From assembly GCA_021802125.1 (NCBI GenBank), contig JAKAAX010000007.1, positions 72,983 through 136,982 of the forward strand: a stretch of 64,000 nucleotides of DNA, in the 5' to 3' direction. The notes beneath the pieces were generated by a model. That model made no database searches, had not been told where the DNA came from, and was given only the letters and a program-made list of their open reading frames with translations. Below are positions 42,578-50,612 of this stretch, in pieces; position 1 is the first letter of the stretch, and each line of letters opens with the position of its first letter. Both the position numbers and the translations under genes were made by a program. This DNA is from Thermoplasmata archaeon (GTDB lineage Archaea > Thermoplasmatota > Thermoplasmata > Lutacidiplasmatales > UBA184).

Positions 42578-42793
42578 GTGGGAAACATGGCGGGTTTCAA
42601 CTTCGCCTGCAAGGACGTCGGAATGAAATGCGACTTCGAGATACGCGGAGCGTCGACGAAGGACGAGGCCATGCAAGAGGCCGCGGCCCACGCCAAGCAC
42701 GCACACCAGCTGGAGAACATCCCCCCCGAGCTTGGGGCGAAGGTCTCCGCAGCGATCCGGCAGGGCGGGGGACTCCTCCCGCACCGCCTCTGA
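42578..42793 (+). CDS. DUF1059 family small protein
   Basis: 71 residues matching DUF1059: NFACKDVGMKCDFEIRG, EAMQEAAAHAKHAHQ and IPPELGAKVSAAI, with the paired cysteines and H-A-x-x-x-H motif that suggest metal binding. Function is unknown. ATAAAG at 42548-42553 lies about 27 nt before GTG 42578; ATG 42587, three codons later, is the alternative start. It is convergent with the last gene of the large sulfur operon. Confidence 0.82.
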   Translation: MGNMAGFNFACKDVGMKCDFEIRGASTKDEAMQEAAAHAKHAHQLENIPPELGAKVSAAIRQGGGLLPHRL

Positions 42794-42868
42794 TCGGCCA
42801 ACCTTTCGCCTCGGACGCCCTGGCCGAAGGGCCGGGGCGCCCCCCCGCGACCCTCTTGGTCCGGGGGC

Positions 42869-43636
42869 TCAGCACTCGGAGCCCGGGGGTTCTTCCTTCC
42901 GGCGCAGCAGTTGCACGTAGTGGTGGGGACCGGCCTTCCACGCCCGGACCACCTTGAGACCCGCTGCGGCGAGCCTTTCGGCCGCCTCCTCCGGAGTGTG
43001 CCGGATCTCGAGGGGGGGCCCTCCGGGGGTCTCCCGCTTCTCCCAATCCAGGTTCACGAAGCATCCACCGGGTCGAAGCAGCCGCACCGCCTCCGCCACG
43101 GTCTCCTTTGGCACGTCGTGGAGGACCGTCGCCATCAGGACCATGTCCGCGACGCCCGAGGGGAGAGGGATCCGTTCGGGCGTGCTCGCCACCACCTCCA
43201 CCTGAGGCAGGTGCGCCTTCGTGCGCCGCTCTTCGAGCAGTCCGACGAGGTCCTTGGAGACGTCGACGGCGTAGACCTTCCCTGCGGGCCCCACGCGCCG
43301 TGCGGCGGGGAACGCAAAGAACCCGGTCCCCGCGCCCACGTCGACCACCACGCTCCCCGGTAGGAGCTCGACCTCCTTCCAGAGGGCGTCCGGGTCCAGC
43401 ATGCTCCGGCGTTCGGGCGATTCCAGGACCGCGACAGCCTGCTCCCGGGACCATCCCGGGTGACCGCCCGGACCGTGACCGTGCCCGTGACCATGACCGT
43501 GGCCATGCGCTCCCGCGTGCGCCTGCCCATGATCATGTCCGTGACCATCCCCGTGCCCCTGGCCCTTCTCGTGCCCGTGACCTTCGGGGTCCGTGGCGCG
43601 TCGGGCGCTCGAGGACGGACGGTCCTCTCGGCTCAC
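42869..43636 (-). CDS. SAM-dependent methyltransferase with histidine-rich N-terminal tail
   Basis: 255 residues, twelfth and last gene of the operon. The first 60 residues are mostly His and Gly in repeated HG/HGHGD units, likely to bind Ni, Zn or Co. The rest is a class I methyltransferase: VVVDVGAGTGFFAFPAARRVG, VYAVDVSKDLV, VADMVLMATVLHDV and EAVRLLRPGGCFVNLDW, ending in EECGSECP-free SEC tail (one terminal Cys). GTG 43636 overlaps the TGA of the DUF302 gene (GTGA). Substrate unknown; a methyl transfer to a metalloid or thiol would fit the neighbours but is inference only. Confidence 0.78.
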   Translation of the reverse strand: MSREDRPSSSARRATDPEGHGHEKGQGHGDGHGHDHGQAHAGAHGHGHGHGHGHGPGGHPGWSREQAVAVLESPERRSMLDPDALWKEVELLPGSVVVDVGAGTGFFAFPAARRVGPAGKVYAVDVSKDLVGLLEERRTKAHLPQVEVVASTPERIPLPSGVADMVLMATVLHDVPKETVAEAVRLLRPGGCFVNLDWEKRETPGGPPLEIRHTPEEAAERLAAAGLKVVRAWKAGPHHYVQLLRRKEEPPGSEC

Positions 43637-44052
43637 GCGTGGCTCCCGGCGCCGTGGGGAGTGGCCGTGGCGTCGACCGCCTGGATGAGCTGCGTCTCGA
43701 CCTCTTCCGCGAGGGCGAGGAGCGCGGGAGGCGGCGACATCAGCCCCATCGCGCTCGTGGGCCGAAGGAGCGCGACGCGGGTGTGCCCCTCCTCGCGCGA
43801 GACCACGATCTTGCACGGCAGGAGCAGGGCCACGTCCCTGGAGGCCTTCAGTGCCTTGTCGGCCATGCGAGGGGAGCAGACGTCCAGCAGGACGACCGGT
43901 TCGATGACCGACCCGATCTTCTCCTTCAGGAGGTCGTGCACCCGGAGGTTGGCCAGGATGCCGAAGCCCCTGGACTTGAGCTCCTGCTCCAGCCGGGCGA
44001 CGGCCTCGTCGACCGTCCCGCCGGGCCGGACCGCGTAGGAGATGCCGGTCAT
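43633..44052 (-). CDS. DUF302 family protein
   Basis: 139 residues. DUF302 hallmarks: SYAVRPGGTVDEAVARLEQEL at the start, RGFGILANLRVHDLLKEKIG, LDVCSPRMADKALKASRDVALLLPCKIVV, with cysteines in CSP and LPCK. The fold resembles a TBP-like half and is often found with thiol or sulfur-oxidation genes. ATG 44052 overlaps the thioredoxin stop (ATGA) and its own stop overlaps the next start, so it is translationally coupled on both sides. Confidence 0.85.
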   Translation of the reverse strand: MTGISYAVRPGGTVDEAVARLEQELKSRGFGILANLRVHDLLKEKIGSVIEPVVLLDVCSPRMADKALKASRDVALLLPCKIVVSREEGHTRVALLRPTSAMGLMSPPPALLALAEEVETQLIQAVDATATPHGAGSHA

Positions 44053-44504
44053 GCGTACCCCGAGGGAGGGGCGCCCGCCCCCGGAAGGTGGAACGCGCGA
44101 AGGACCCGCTGCAGGAGCATCTCCTTCGCCATGACGCCCATGGTGCGGTCGACCAGGCGTCCGTGGTCGAAGTAGAGGAGGGTGGGGATCGCCTCGACGC
44201 CGAACTGGCCCGCGATCGCGGGCTCCTCGTCGGCGTTCAGCTTCGCGAACCGCACCTGCCCGGCGAGGTCCTTCGCGAGCGCATCGACCGTCGGGGAGAG
44301 GTAGCGGCAGGGGCCGCACCAGGGGGCCCAGACGTCCACCACCAGGCGGGGGTTCTCGGAGAGGACCCGCGAGAAGGTCGAGGTCGTCGCCTGGACGGGC
44401 TCGACCGCGGCCGTCGCGGGCGGCGCCTGCTCTTTCGGCCTGGTCATCAGTTGCGCGAGCCTCCTCTGGCGGAGCTCCTGGAGCTCCGCGTCCTCCTCGT
44501 TCAT
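44049..44504 (-). CDS. Thioredoxin
   Basis: 151 residues. The active site WAPWCGPCRY has Cys63 and Cys66; cis-proline segment IPTLLYF and GQFGVEAIP follow as in thioredoxins. The N-terminal 45 residues are an extra helical, charged and Pro/Ala-rich extension (NEEDAELQELRQRRLAQLM). Start ATG 44504 is one base after the stop of the HdrB-like gene (TGA-G-ATG). In this operon it may reduce persulfide or disulfide intermediates on TusA, DsrE2 or a substrate thiol. Confidence 0.9.
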   Translation of the reverse strand: MNEEDAELQELRQRRLAQLMTRPKEQAPPATAAVEPVQATTSTFSRVLSENPRLVVDVWAPWCGPCRYLSPTVDALAKDLAGQVRFAKLNADEEPAIAGQFGVEAIPTLLYFDHGRLVDRTMGVMAKEMLLQRVLRAFHLPGAGAPPSGYA

Positions 44505-44505
44505 C

Positions 44506-45549
44506 TCAAGCCTCCACCGGTGTCCCGTGGTCCGCAGGGGCACGTGTCCCCGCCCCGCTCAGGTCCGCCGCAGCGGGGGCAGGGGTCGAAGGACAATAGG
44601 CCTTCGCAAGATAGGTCGAGACGTCGGTGATCTTCACGTCCTCCGGGGCGACGCGCCGCAGGTTCGCGAGGCAGAGCGGGCAGAGCGTGACGACCTGCTT
44701 GGAGACCTGAGAGAGCTGGCCCACGCGCTGCGTGGCGAGCTCGCTCGAGCGCTCCGGGAAGAGCATCTCGATCGGCCCCCCGCAGCACTGGGTCGCGCGG
44801 CCGGACCGCTCGACCTCCCGGATCTCCACGCCGCCGCGACGCAGGAGCTCCCGGGGCTGCTCGATGACCCCCTCCCGCCGGGCGTAGATGCAGGAGTCGT
44901 GGACGGTGACCGACGTGCCCAGCTGCTTGACGGGCGTCGGTCTCCGCTCGACCAGGACCTCGAGGTAGGTGCGGACCTTCAGGTCGTACCCCTTCAGGAC
45001 CTTCGGGTAGATCTCCCGGAGCATCTCCGTTGTGTGCGGGTCCACGGTGATGACCTCCTTGACCCCGTGGGACCGGAGGGTCCGGAAGACGACCTCGGCG
45101 TGCGCCCGGAGGGCGTCGTCGAGGCCCTCGTCGTGGGCGAGCGCCCCCGCGTAGAGGTCGTCCTCGTAGAGGTAGCCGAACTCGACCCCCGAACGGCGAA
45201 GGAGCGAGACGATGTTGCGCAGGAACCCGGAGTACTCCCGGGCCTCCTGGGGGTCGCCCCGCGCCATCACCCCGGCGAGGTTCACCCACCGGTTCAGCCG
45301 ACGGGCGACGCCGAAGTAGTTCGCCATCCAGCTCCCCTCCATCTTGGCGAGGCGGTCGGTCATGGCGTTGATCGCGGGCACGATCTGGAACATCTGGCCG
45401 GTGTAGAGCACCCGCTCCCCGCCCCGGGGGAGGTTCAGGCCCTTCGTCCAGCCGAGCGCGCGGCGACGCGGCACGGGCAGGACGCTCTTTCGGCGCTCCA
45501 GGTTGTCCTCGAGCATTCCCAGCGTGTCCCGGATCGGGATCGGTGACAT
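44506..45549 (-). CDS. HdrB/HdrD-like cysteine-rich (CCG domain) protein
   Basis: 347 residues. The C-terminal half holds one complete CCG domain: HDSCIYARR, RATQCCGGPIEMLF and VVTLCPLCLANLRR, the motif that binds the non-cubane [4Fe-4S] cluster in HdrB. The N-terminal half has the fold of a second CCG domain but starts VLYTGQMFQ and lacks the cysteines. It is thus closer to one-cluster HdrD/GlpC-like versions than to two-cluster HdrB. It follows the HdrC-like ferredoxin with a 3-nt gap, the usual C-B pairing of heterodisulfide reductases. Confidence 0.83.
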   Translation of the reverse strand: MSPIPIRDTLGMLEDNLERRKSVLPVPRRRALGWTKGLNLPRGGERVLYTGQMFQIVPAINAMTDRLAKMEGSWMANYFGVARRLNRWVNLAGVMARGDPQEAREYSGFLRNIVSLLRRSGVEFGYLYEDDLYAGALAHDEGLDDALRAHAEVVFRTLRSHGVKEVITVDPHTTEMLREIYPKVLKGYDLKVRTYLEVLVERRPTPVKQLGTSVTVHDSCIYARREGVIEQPRELLRRGGVEIREVERSGRATQCCGGPIEMLFPERSSELATQRVGQLSQVSKQVVTLCPLCLANLRRVAPEDVKITDVSTYLAKAYCPSTPAPAAADLSGAGTRAPADHGTPVEA

Positions 45550-45552
45550 ACC

Positions 45553-45867
45553 TCACACCTCCGAAGTGGCGAGCCCGAGCTCCTCGCGCCCCAGGAAGGT
45601 ACGAAGGGTCCGGACGTTCTCCGCGATATGGACGCCGGCGGGACAGTTGTCCTCGCACATCTTGCAGAGCAGGCAGGAGTAGATCTCCTCCGTGTGGCGG
45701 ACGACCTCCTCCCGGGCCCCCAACAGGACGTAGCGGAAGAGCTGGCGCGGGAAGGGCCCCATCCCCAGGGGACAGAGCGCCGTGCAGGAGCCGCAGTTGA
45801 TGCACGCGCTCGCGTTGAACCCCCCGGTGCGGGCGAGGCGGTCCGGGAGGGTCGGGTCCACCTTCAT
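45553..45867 (-). CDS. HdrC-like 4Fe-4S ferredoxin subunit
   Basis: 104 residues with two [4Fe-4S] motifs, C22-x2-C25-x2-C28-x3-C32-P and C65-x2-C68-x2-C71-x3-C75-P, in the HdrC arrangement (about 35 helical residues between them, FRYVLLGAREEVVRHTEEI). It would carry electrons between HdrA and the HdrB-like subunit. A textbook GGAGGT lies 7 nt before ATG 45867. That ATG overlaps the upstream winged-helix gene's stop by 4 nt. Confidence 0.88.
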   Translation of the reverse strand: MKVDPTLPDRLARTGGFNASACINCGSCTALCPLGMGPFPRQLFRYVLLGAREEVVRHTEEIYSCLLCKMCEDNCPAGVHIAENVRTLRTFLGREELGLATSEV

Positions 45868-46115
45868 GGTAGGACCTCCAGGCTCCGGTACCGGTAGTAC
45901 TCGTCGGTGGGGCTCTTCGGGACCTCGCCCACCTTCCCGTAGCGGCGCAGCATCATGACCCACAGGGTCACCTCCCTTGCCGGCCGGCCCAGCGCGGAGG
46001 CGAGCTCGGGGATGGACCTGGGGCGTTCGGCCAGAAGCTTCAGGACACGAGGTCCCTCCGTCATGCCGTCGCGCAGGACCTCGGAAAGGTCCCTCAAGGG
46101 TCGTACCGCGGCCAT
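45864..46115 (-). CDS. Small winged-helix protein
   Basis: 83 residues. The segment GPRVLKLLAERPRSIPELASALGRPAREVTLWVMMLRRYGKV is a helix-turn-helix with a following wing (EYYRYRSLEVL). It is embedded between hdrA and hdrC and translated from a good GGAGG site, ending in a 4-nt overlap with hdrC. Similar tiny winged-helix proteins occur inside archaeal hdr clusters; whether it binds DNA or acts as a structural subunit is not known. Confidence 0.7.
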   Translation of the reverse strand: MAAVRPLRDLSEVLRDGMTEGPRVLKLLAERPRSIPELASALGRPAREVTLWVMMLRRYGKVGEVPKSPTDEYYRYRSLEVLP

Positions 46116-46136
46116 GTTCCCTCCTTCTCTCCTCCT

Positions 46137-47900
46137 TCATTCCTCGGCGGCCAGCGCATCGATCATCGCGAGCACCTGGTCGTGGGTGTACCCCTCGACC
46201 TCGATGGCCTGGGCCGTGCAGACGGGGACGCAGGCGCCCTCCCCCTTGCACGAGACCGGGACCACGCGCGCGATGTGCTTCTCCCCCTCGACGACCTCCT
46301 CGATCGCCCCGTAGGGGCAGGCCTCCGCGCACGCCCCGCACCAGGTGCAGGCCGAGGCGTCGACCTTCGCGACGAGCGGGTCGAGGTCGACGTAGCCCTT
46401 GAGCAGGATCCCCGCCGTCTTCGAGACGGAGGAGAGGGCGCTCGCGACGCTCTCGGCCACGTTCTTCGGGCCCTGGGCGGTCCCGGCGAGGAAGACCCCG
46501 TCCACGACGGTCTCCACCGGGCGGAGCTTCTGGTGGATCTCGTTGAAGAACCCCTCGCGCCCGATCGGGAGCTTCAGCACGCCCGTGAGCGCCGCGTTCT
46601 CGCGGGGGACCATGCCGACCACGAGGACCACGAGGTCCGTCGGGATCTCGACCTCCGCGCCTCCGGAGAGCGTGTCGGAGAGGCGGACGACGAGCCGTCC
46701 ACCCTCCAGGGCCACCTTCGGCGGAGCGTCGTCCCGGTAGCGCAGGAAGACGGAGCCGGAAGCGAGCGCGCGCTCGTAGAGCGACTCGTACTTCCCGTAG
46801 GTCCGCACGTCGCGGAAGAGGTGGTACTGGTGCACCGGGGTGCCCCGTCCGCTCGTGCGGATGGCCGCGAAGGAGGTCGCGCTGCAGCAGTAGCGGGAGC
46901 AGTAGGTGTGGCTCCCCTCCCCGCCGCTCCCGTCCCGCGAGCCGACGCAGTAGACGTACGTGACGGTCTGCACCGGCCGGCCGTGGTACTCCAGCGGTCC
47001 GGTCCCGTTCCCGAGGAGCTCCTCGTACTCCGGGAGGGTGATCACGCCCTCCAGGCCGTAGCCGAGCTCGCCCTTGGCCGGGCGGTAGGGCTCGTAGCCG
47101 GTGGCCACCACGATCGCCCCGACCTTGAGAGGGATGACCTCCCCCGTCCGGGTCCGGACGCTGACCGTGAAGTCGCCGAGATGGCCTTCCTTCGAGACCA
47201 GCTCGGCGCCGGTGAAGAGCACGATGTTGTCCCTCTTCGCGACCTCCTCCAGGAGGCCCCGGACGATCTCCTTCCCGCTCCGGTCGTTGGGGAAGATCCG
47301 GTCCCACCGGGCGAGCTGACCCCCGGCCTGCTCGGCCCGCTCGACCACGTGCACCGAGACGCCCAGGTCCGAGAGCCCGACCGCGGCCCGCAGCCCGGCC
47401 ACCCCGGCCCCGACGACGAGCGCGGCAGGGGCCGTCTCGGTCCGGATCGGCTCGAGCGGACGGGAGCGCGCGGTGTGGGCGAGCGCCGCCCTCGCGATGG
47501 CGACCGCCTTCGTGGTCGCCCCTTCCCGGTCGTGCGTGTGGGCCCACGAGTCCTGCTCGCGGACGTTGGCCTGCGTGTACTCGTAGGGGTTGAGCCCCGC
47601 CCGGCGGGCGGCGCCGCGGAAGGTCAGGGTGTGGAGCTTCGGGGAGCAGGAGGCGACGACGATGCCGTCCAGCTTCTTCTCGCGGATCGCCTTGACGATG
47701 GCCCCCTGGCCCGCGTCGGAGCAGGCGAACATCTGCACCTCGGCGTGGGCCACCGTTGGGTCCCGCTCGAGGGTCTCCCGGACCTTCTCCGTGTCCACGT
47801 AGTCCGAGATGTTCCCCCCGCACTGGCAGATGAACACGCCCACGCGGCGGCGCTCCGGGGTGGGCGGGTCAGGGGGGTTGGGAGCTTGTTCCTCCGTCAT
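46137..47900 (-). CDS. hdrA: HdrA-like flavoprotein with N-terminal HdrA domain
   Basis: 587 residues. N-terminal HdrA region: VGVFICQCGGNISDYVD, FACSDAGQGAI, ASCSPKLHTLTFRGA and NVREQDSWAH. The FAD-binding thioredoxin-reductase-like domain starts at LVVGAGVAGLRAAVGL and continues through VYCVGSRDGSG and YCSRYCCSATSF. At the C-terminus a first ferredoxin motif CTWCGACAEACP is intact, but the second, CKGEGACVPVCT, has lost one cysteine. In bifurcating Hdr enzymes HdrA splits electrons between ferredoxin and the disulfide. ATG 47900 overlaps the previous stop (ATGA), so this and the next-listed HdrA are made together. Confidence 0.88.
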   Translation of the reverse strand: MTEEQAPNPPDPPTPERRRVGVFICQCGGNISDYVDTEKVRETLERDPTVAHAEVQMFACSDAGQGAIVKAIREKKLDGIVVASCSPKLHTLTFRGAARRAGLNPYEYTQANVREQDSWAHTHDREGATTKAVAIARAALAHTARSRPLEPIRTETAPAALVVGAGVAGLRAAVGLSDLGVSVHVVERAEQAGGQLARWDRIFPNDRSGKEIVRGLLEEVAKRDNIVLFTGAELVSKEGHLGDFTVSVRTRTGEVIPLKVGAIVVATGYEPYRPAKGELGYGLEGVITLPEYEELLGNGTGPLEYHGRPVQTVTYVYCVGSRDGSGGEGSHTYCSRYCCSATSFAAIRTSGRGTPVHQYHLFRDVRTYGKYESLYERALASGSVFLRYRDDAPPKVALEGGRLVVRLSDTLSGGAEVEIPTDLVVLVVGMVPRENAALTGVLKLPIGREGFFNEIHQKLRPVETVVDGVFLAGTAQGPKNVAESVASALSSVSKTAGILLKGYVDLDPLVAKVDASACTWCGACAEACPYGAIEEVVEGEKHIARVVPVSCKGEGACVPVCTAQAIEVEGYTHDQVLAMIDALAAEE

Positions 47901-50602
47901 GGTCTCTTCCTCCGCTTGAGGTAGGCGGCGATCTGCGCGGTGGCGGCCCCGGAGTGGAGCACCGTGTCGGGGATGTCCCGTACCGCGGTGGTCGCCCCGA
48001 TCGCGAAGACCCCCTCGAGGTTCGTCCGACCCGGGTCGAGCTCCTCGTCCACCTCCCGGACGTAGGAGAGCGAGTCGCGCTCCAGGCTCGCGCCGTGGAA
48101 GAAGCTCGGCGGCAGCTGCGTGGGGAGGAGCCCCACCGCGAGGACGACCAGGTCGTGGCGCGCCTGGGTGGCGCCCCCCTTCCCCTCGAAGTCCTCGTAG
48201 TGGACGGTCAGGTCCTGGTCGGGCGCCTCCTCGATGCGGGCGACCTTCCCGCGGACGAAGTGGACCCCCATCCCCTGCGACTGCTGGAAGAACTCCTCGT
48301 ACCCCTTGCCGAAGGCCCGGATGTCCGTGTAGTAGATCGTGATCTCGGCGGTGGGGACCGCGCCCATCAGCAGCTGCGCCTGCTTCAGGGAGTACATGCA
48401 GCAGACCCGGGAGCAGACCCGGTTCCCCACCTGCTCGTCGCGGGAGCCGGTGCAGAGGACGAAGGCGATGTTCGTCGGGACCTTCCCGTCGGAAGGGCGG
48501 AGCACGGCGTTGTACGGGCGGGTCGGGGCGAGGATGCGGTCCATCTGGACCCCCGTGATGACGTTCGGGAGCTTGCCGAAGCCCAGGAGCGGCTTCCGGC
48601 GCGCATCGAAGACGTCCATGCCGGTCGCGAGCGCGATGGCGCCGACCTGGTAGCCCTCGAGCTTCGGGCGCATTCCGAGGTCGATCGCGTCGGCCGGGCA
48701 GGCCTGGACGCAGGCGCGGCACTCCGAGCAGACGCCGCAGTCCAGGCAGCGGTTCGCCCCGTAGCGGGCCTCTTCCTCGGTGGGGGCCCGTTCGAAGGGC
48801 TCGAACGACTTGACCCGGACGGCGACGGGGGCCCTCTCCACCGCGCGGGGTGGACGGGCGGTCGCGTGTTCCCGCGCCTTGGCGGCGACAGCGTCCCGGT
48901 CGGAGCGCGGGAGACGGTCGTCGTAGCGGGTCCCCGAGAGCGGTTCGCCCCGGAGGAAGCGGTCGATGTAGAAGGCCGCCCGCTTCCCTTGGCCGATCGC
49001 CCGGACGATGTTCGCCGGTCCGGAGACCGCGTCCCCGCTGGCGAAGGTGCGCAGGTCGGAGGTCTGGAGGGTCTCGGGGTCGGCGCGCACCGTCCCGTTG
49101 CGGTTCAACTCCAGCTCCCCCGCGAACGGGGAGGTCTGGGGGCGGAGCCCGATGGCGAGGAGCACCACGTCGGCCTCCACGCGCTCGGTGGTCGAGCGGT
49201 CGAGGACGGGAGCGAACTTCCCCGCCGCGTCGAAGACCGAGGCGCAGCGGACCATCTGCAGGGCGGAGACCTTCCCGGAGGAGGCGGCCTCGACCCGGTC
49301 GACCCCCCAGGAGGGGTGGAGGTCGACCCCCTCCTCCTCGGCCTCCTGGACCTCCCAGCGGTGCGCCGGCATCTCCTTGCGCGACTCCAGGCAGTAGACG
49401 CGGACCTTGGAGGCCCCGAGGCGGAGCGCGGAGCGGGCGGAGTCCATGGCGACGTTGCCGCCGCCGACGACCAGCACCCGCTGGCCCTTCAGGTCGAGAG
49501 GGGTCCCGGCCCGGACCCCGTGGAGGAACTCGATCGCGTCGTAGACGCCCTTCGCGTCCTCTCCCGGGACCGCGAGCTTCCGGCCCCCGGTGCTTCCCAC
49601 GGCGAGCAGGACCGCGTCATGGGCGTGCAGGTCCCCGAGGGAGCGCACGGGCGTTCCCGTGCGGACCTCCACGCCGAGCGCGGTGATGTTCTTCAGGTCG
49701 CGCGCGAGGACCTCCTTCGGGAGGCGGTAGGAGGGGATCCCCCACCGCATGATCCCGCCCAGCTCGCTGGAGGCCTCGTAGATCGTGACGGTGTGCCCCT
49801 GGCGGGCGAGGTAGAAGGCGGCGGTGAGCCCCGCCGGCCCGGACCCGACCACGGCGACGCGCTTGCCGGTCCGGACCTCGGGCGGCCCGTACTCCGGCTC
49901 GGGGTGAGAGTCGTAGTAGCGGTCCACCATGAACCGCTTGATGCCCCGGATCGAGACCGCCCCTTCGAGCTCCGCCCGGGTGCAGGCGTCCTCGCAGGGC
50001 GCGTAGCACGCGCGGCTCAGGACCCCGGGCAGGGGCGCGTCCTCGAGGTGCTGCTGGAAGGCCTCGTCGTACTTCCCGGCCCGGACGAGGGAGATGTAGC
50101 CGTGGGGCTTCACTCCCGCGGGGCACTCGTAGGAGCAGGGGGAGAGCCCCTGCCGGGTGATGACCGCCTTCTTCGGCACCGCCTGAGGGAAGGCGATGTG
50201 CGCCGCCTTGCGGGCGGCCAGGTCCGCGTTGAACTCGTCCGGCACCGCGACGGTGCAGGCGGTCTCGCACAGGCTGCAGCCGGTGCACTTGGCGGCGTCG
50301 ATGAAGGTCGGCTTGCGGCGCAGGACGACGTCGAACCCGCCCCCCTCGTGGGGAGTGACGCTCTCCACTTCGGTGTAGACGAGCGTGCGGACGTTCGGGT
50401 GGTTCTGCGTGCCCGCCATCTTCGGTGTGGAGATGCAGCTCGCGCAGTCGAGCGAGGGGAACACCTTGCTCAGCAGGATCATCTTCCCGCCGACGCTGGG
50501 CTCCCGCTCGACCAGGAGGACGCGGAAGCCCATGTCGCCGAGCGAGAGGGCGGACTCCATCCCGCCGATCCCGCCGCCCACCACCAGCACGTCGTAATCC
50601 AT
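47897..50602 (-). CDS. HdrA-like flavoprotein with an inserted GltD-type module
   Basis: 901 residues. It begins directly with the HdrA FAD domain (VVGGGIGGMESALSLGDMGF, VFPSLDCASCISTPKMAG) and the ferredoxin motif CTGCSLCETAC. A GltD/NADPH-dependent glutamate synthase small-subunit-like block then intervenes (about 150-600): CSYECPAGVKPHGYISLVR, CYAPCEDACTRAE, VAVVGSGPAGLTAAFYLARQG and VVGGGNVAMDSARSAL, which predicts a second FAD and an NAD(P)H site. HdrA sequence resumes with CLDCGVCSECRACVQACP, LCTGSRDEQVGNRVCSRVCC and DIRAFGKGYEEFF. The protein could link NAD(P)H to the Hdr core. GAGGAGG lies about 5 nt before the ATG. Confidence 0.85.
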   Translation of the reverse strand: MDYDVLVVGGGIGGMESALSLGDMGFRVLLVEREPSVGGKMILLSKVFPSLDCASCISTPKMAGTQNHPNVRTLVYTEVESVTPHEGGGFDVVLRRKPTFIDAAKCTGCSLCETACTVAVPDEFNADLAARKAAHIAFPQAVPKKAVITRQGLSPCSYECPAGVKPHGYISLVRAGKYDEAFQQHLEDAPLPGVLSRACYAPCEDACTRAELEGAVSIRGIKRFMVDRYYDSHPEPEYGPPEVRTGKRVAVVGSGPAGLTAAFYLARQGHTVTIYEASSELGGIMRWGIPSYRLPKEVLARDLKNITALGVEVRTGTPVRSLGDLHAHDAVLLAVGSTGGRKLAVPGEDAKGVYDAIEFLHGVRAGTPLDLKGQRVLVVGGGNVAMDSARSALRLGASKVRVYCLESRKEMPAHRWEVQEAEEEGVDLHPSWGVDRVEAASSGKVSALQMVRCASVFDAAGKFAPVLDRSTTERVEADVVLLAIGLRPQTSPFAGELELNRNGTVRADPETLQTSDLRTFASGDAVSGPANIVRAIGQGKRAAFYIDRFLRGEPLSGTRYDDRLPRSDRDAVAAKAREHATARPPRAVERAPVAVRVKSFEPFERAPTEEEARYGANRCLDCGVCSECRACVQACPADAIDLGMRPKLEGYQVGAIALATGMDVFDARRKPLLGFGKLPNVITGVQMDRILAPTRPYNAVLRPSDGKVPTNIAFVLCTGSRDEQVGNRVCSRVCCMYSLKQAQLLMGAVPTAEITIYYTDIRAFGKGYEEFFQQSQGMGVHFVRGKVARIEEAPDQDLTVHYEDFEGKGGATQARHDLVVLAVGLLPTQLPPSFFHGASLERDSLSYVREVDEELDPGRTNLEGVFAIGATTAVRDIPDTVLHSGAATAQIAAYLKRRKRP

Positions 50603-50612
50603 GGTCCCCTCC

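Noticed and set aside
43460..43620. Apparent tandem DNA repeat of GTG/CCATG-type units
   Set aside because: It is the coding sequence of the His-Gly-rich tail of the methyltransferase, not a satellite or CRISPR.
45553..47823. A 756-codon frame that would join hdrC to upstream sequence
   Set aside because: Only its last 104 codons are real (HdrC with two cluster motifs after GGAGGT-ATG); the rest overlaps hdrA in another frame and is Arg/Gly-rich.
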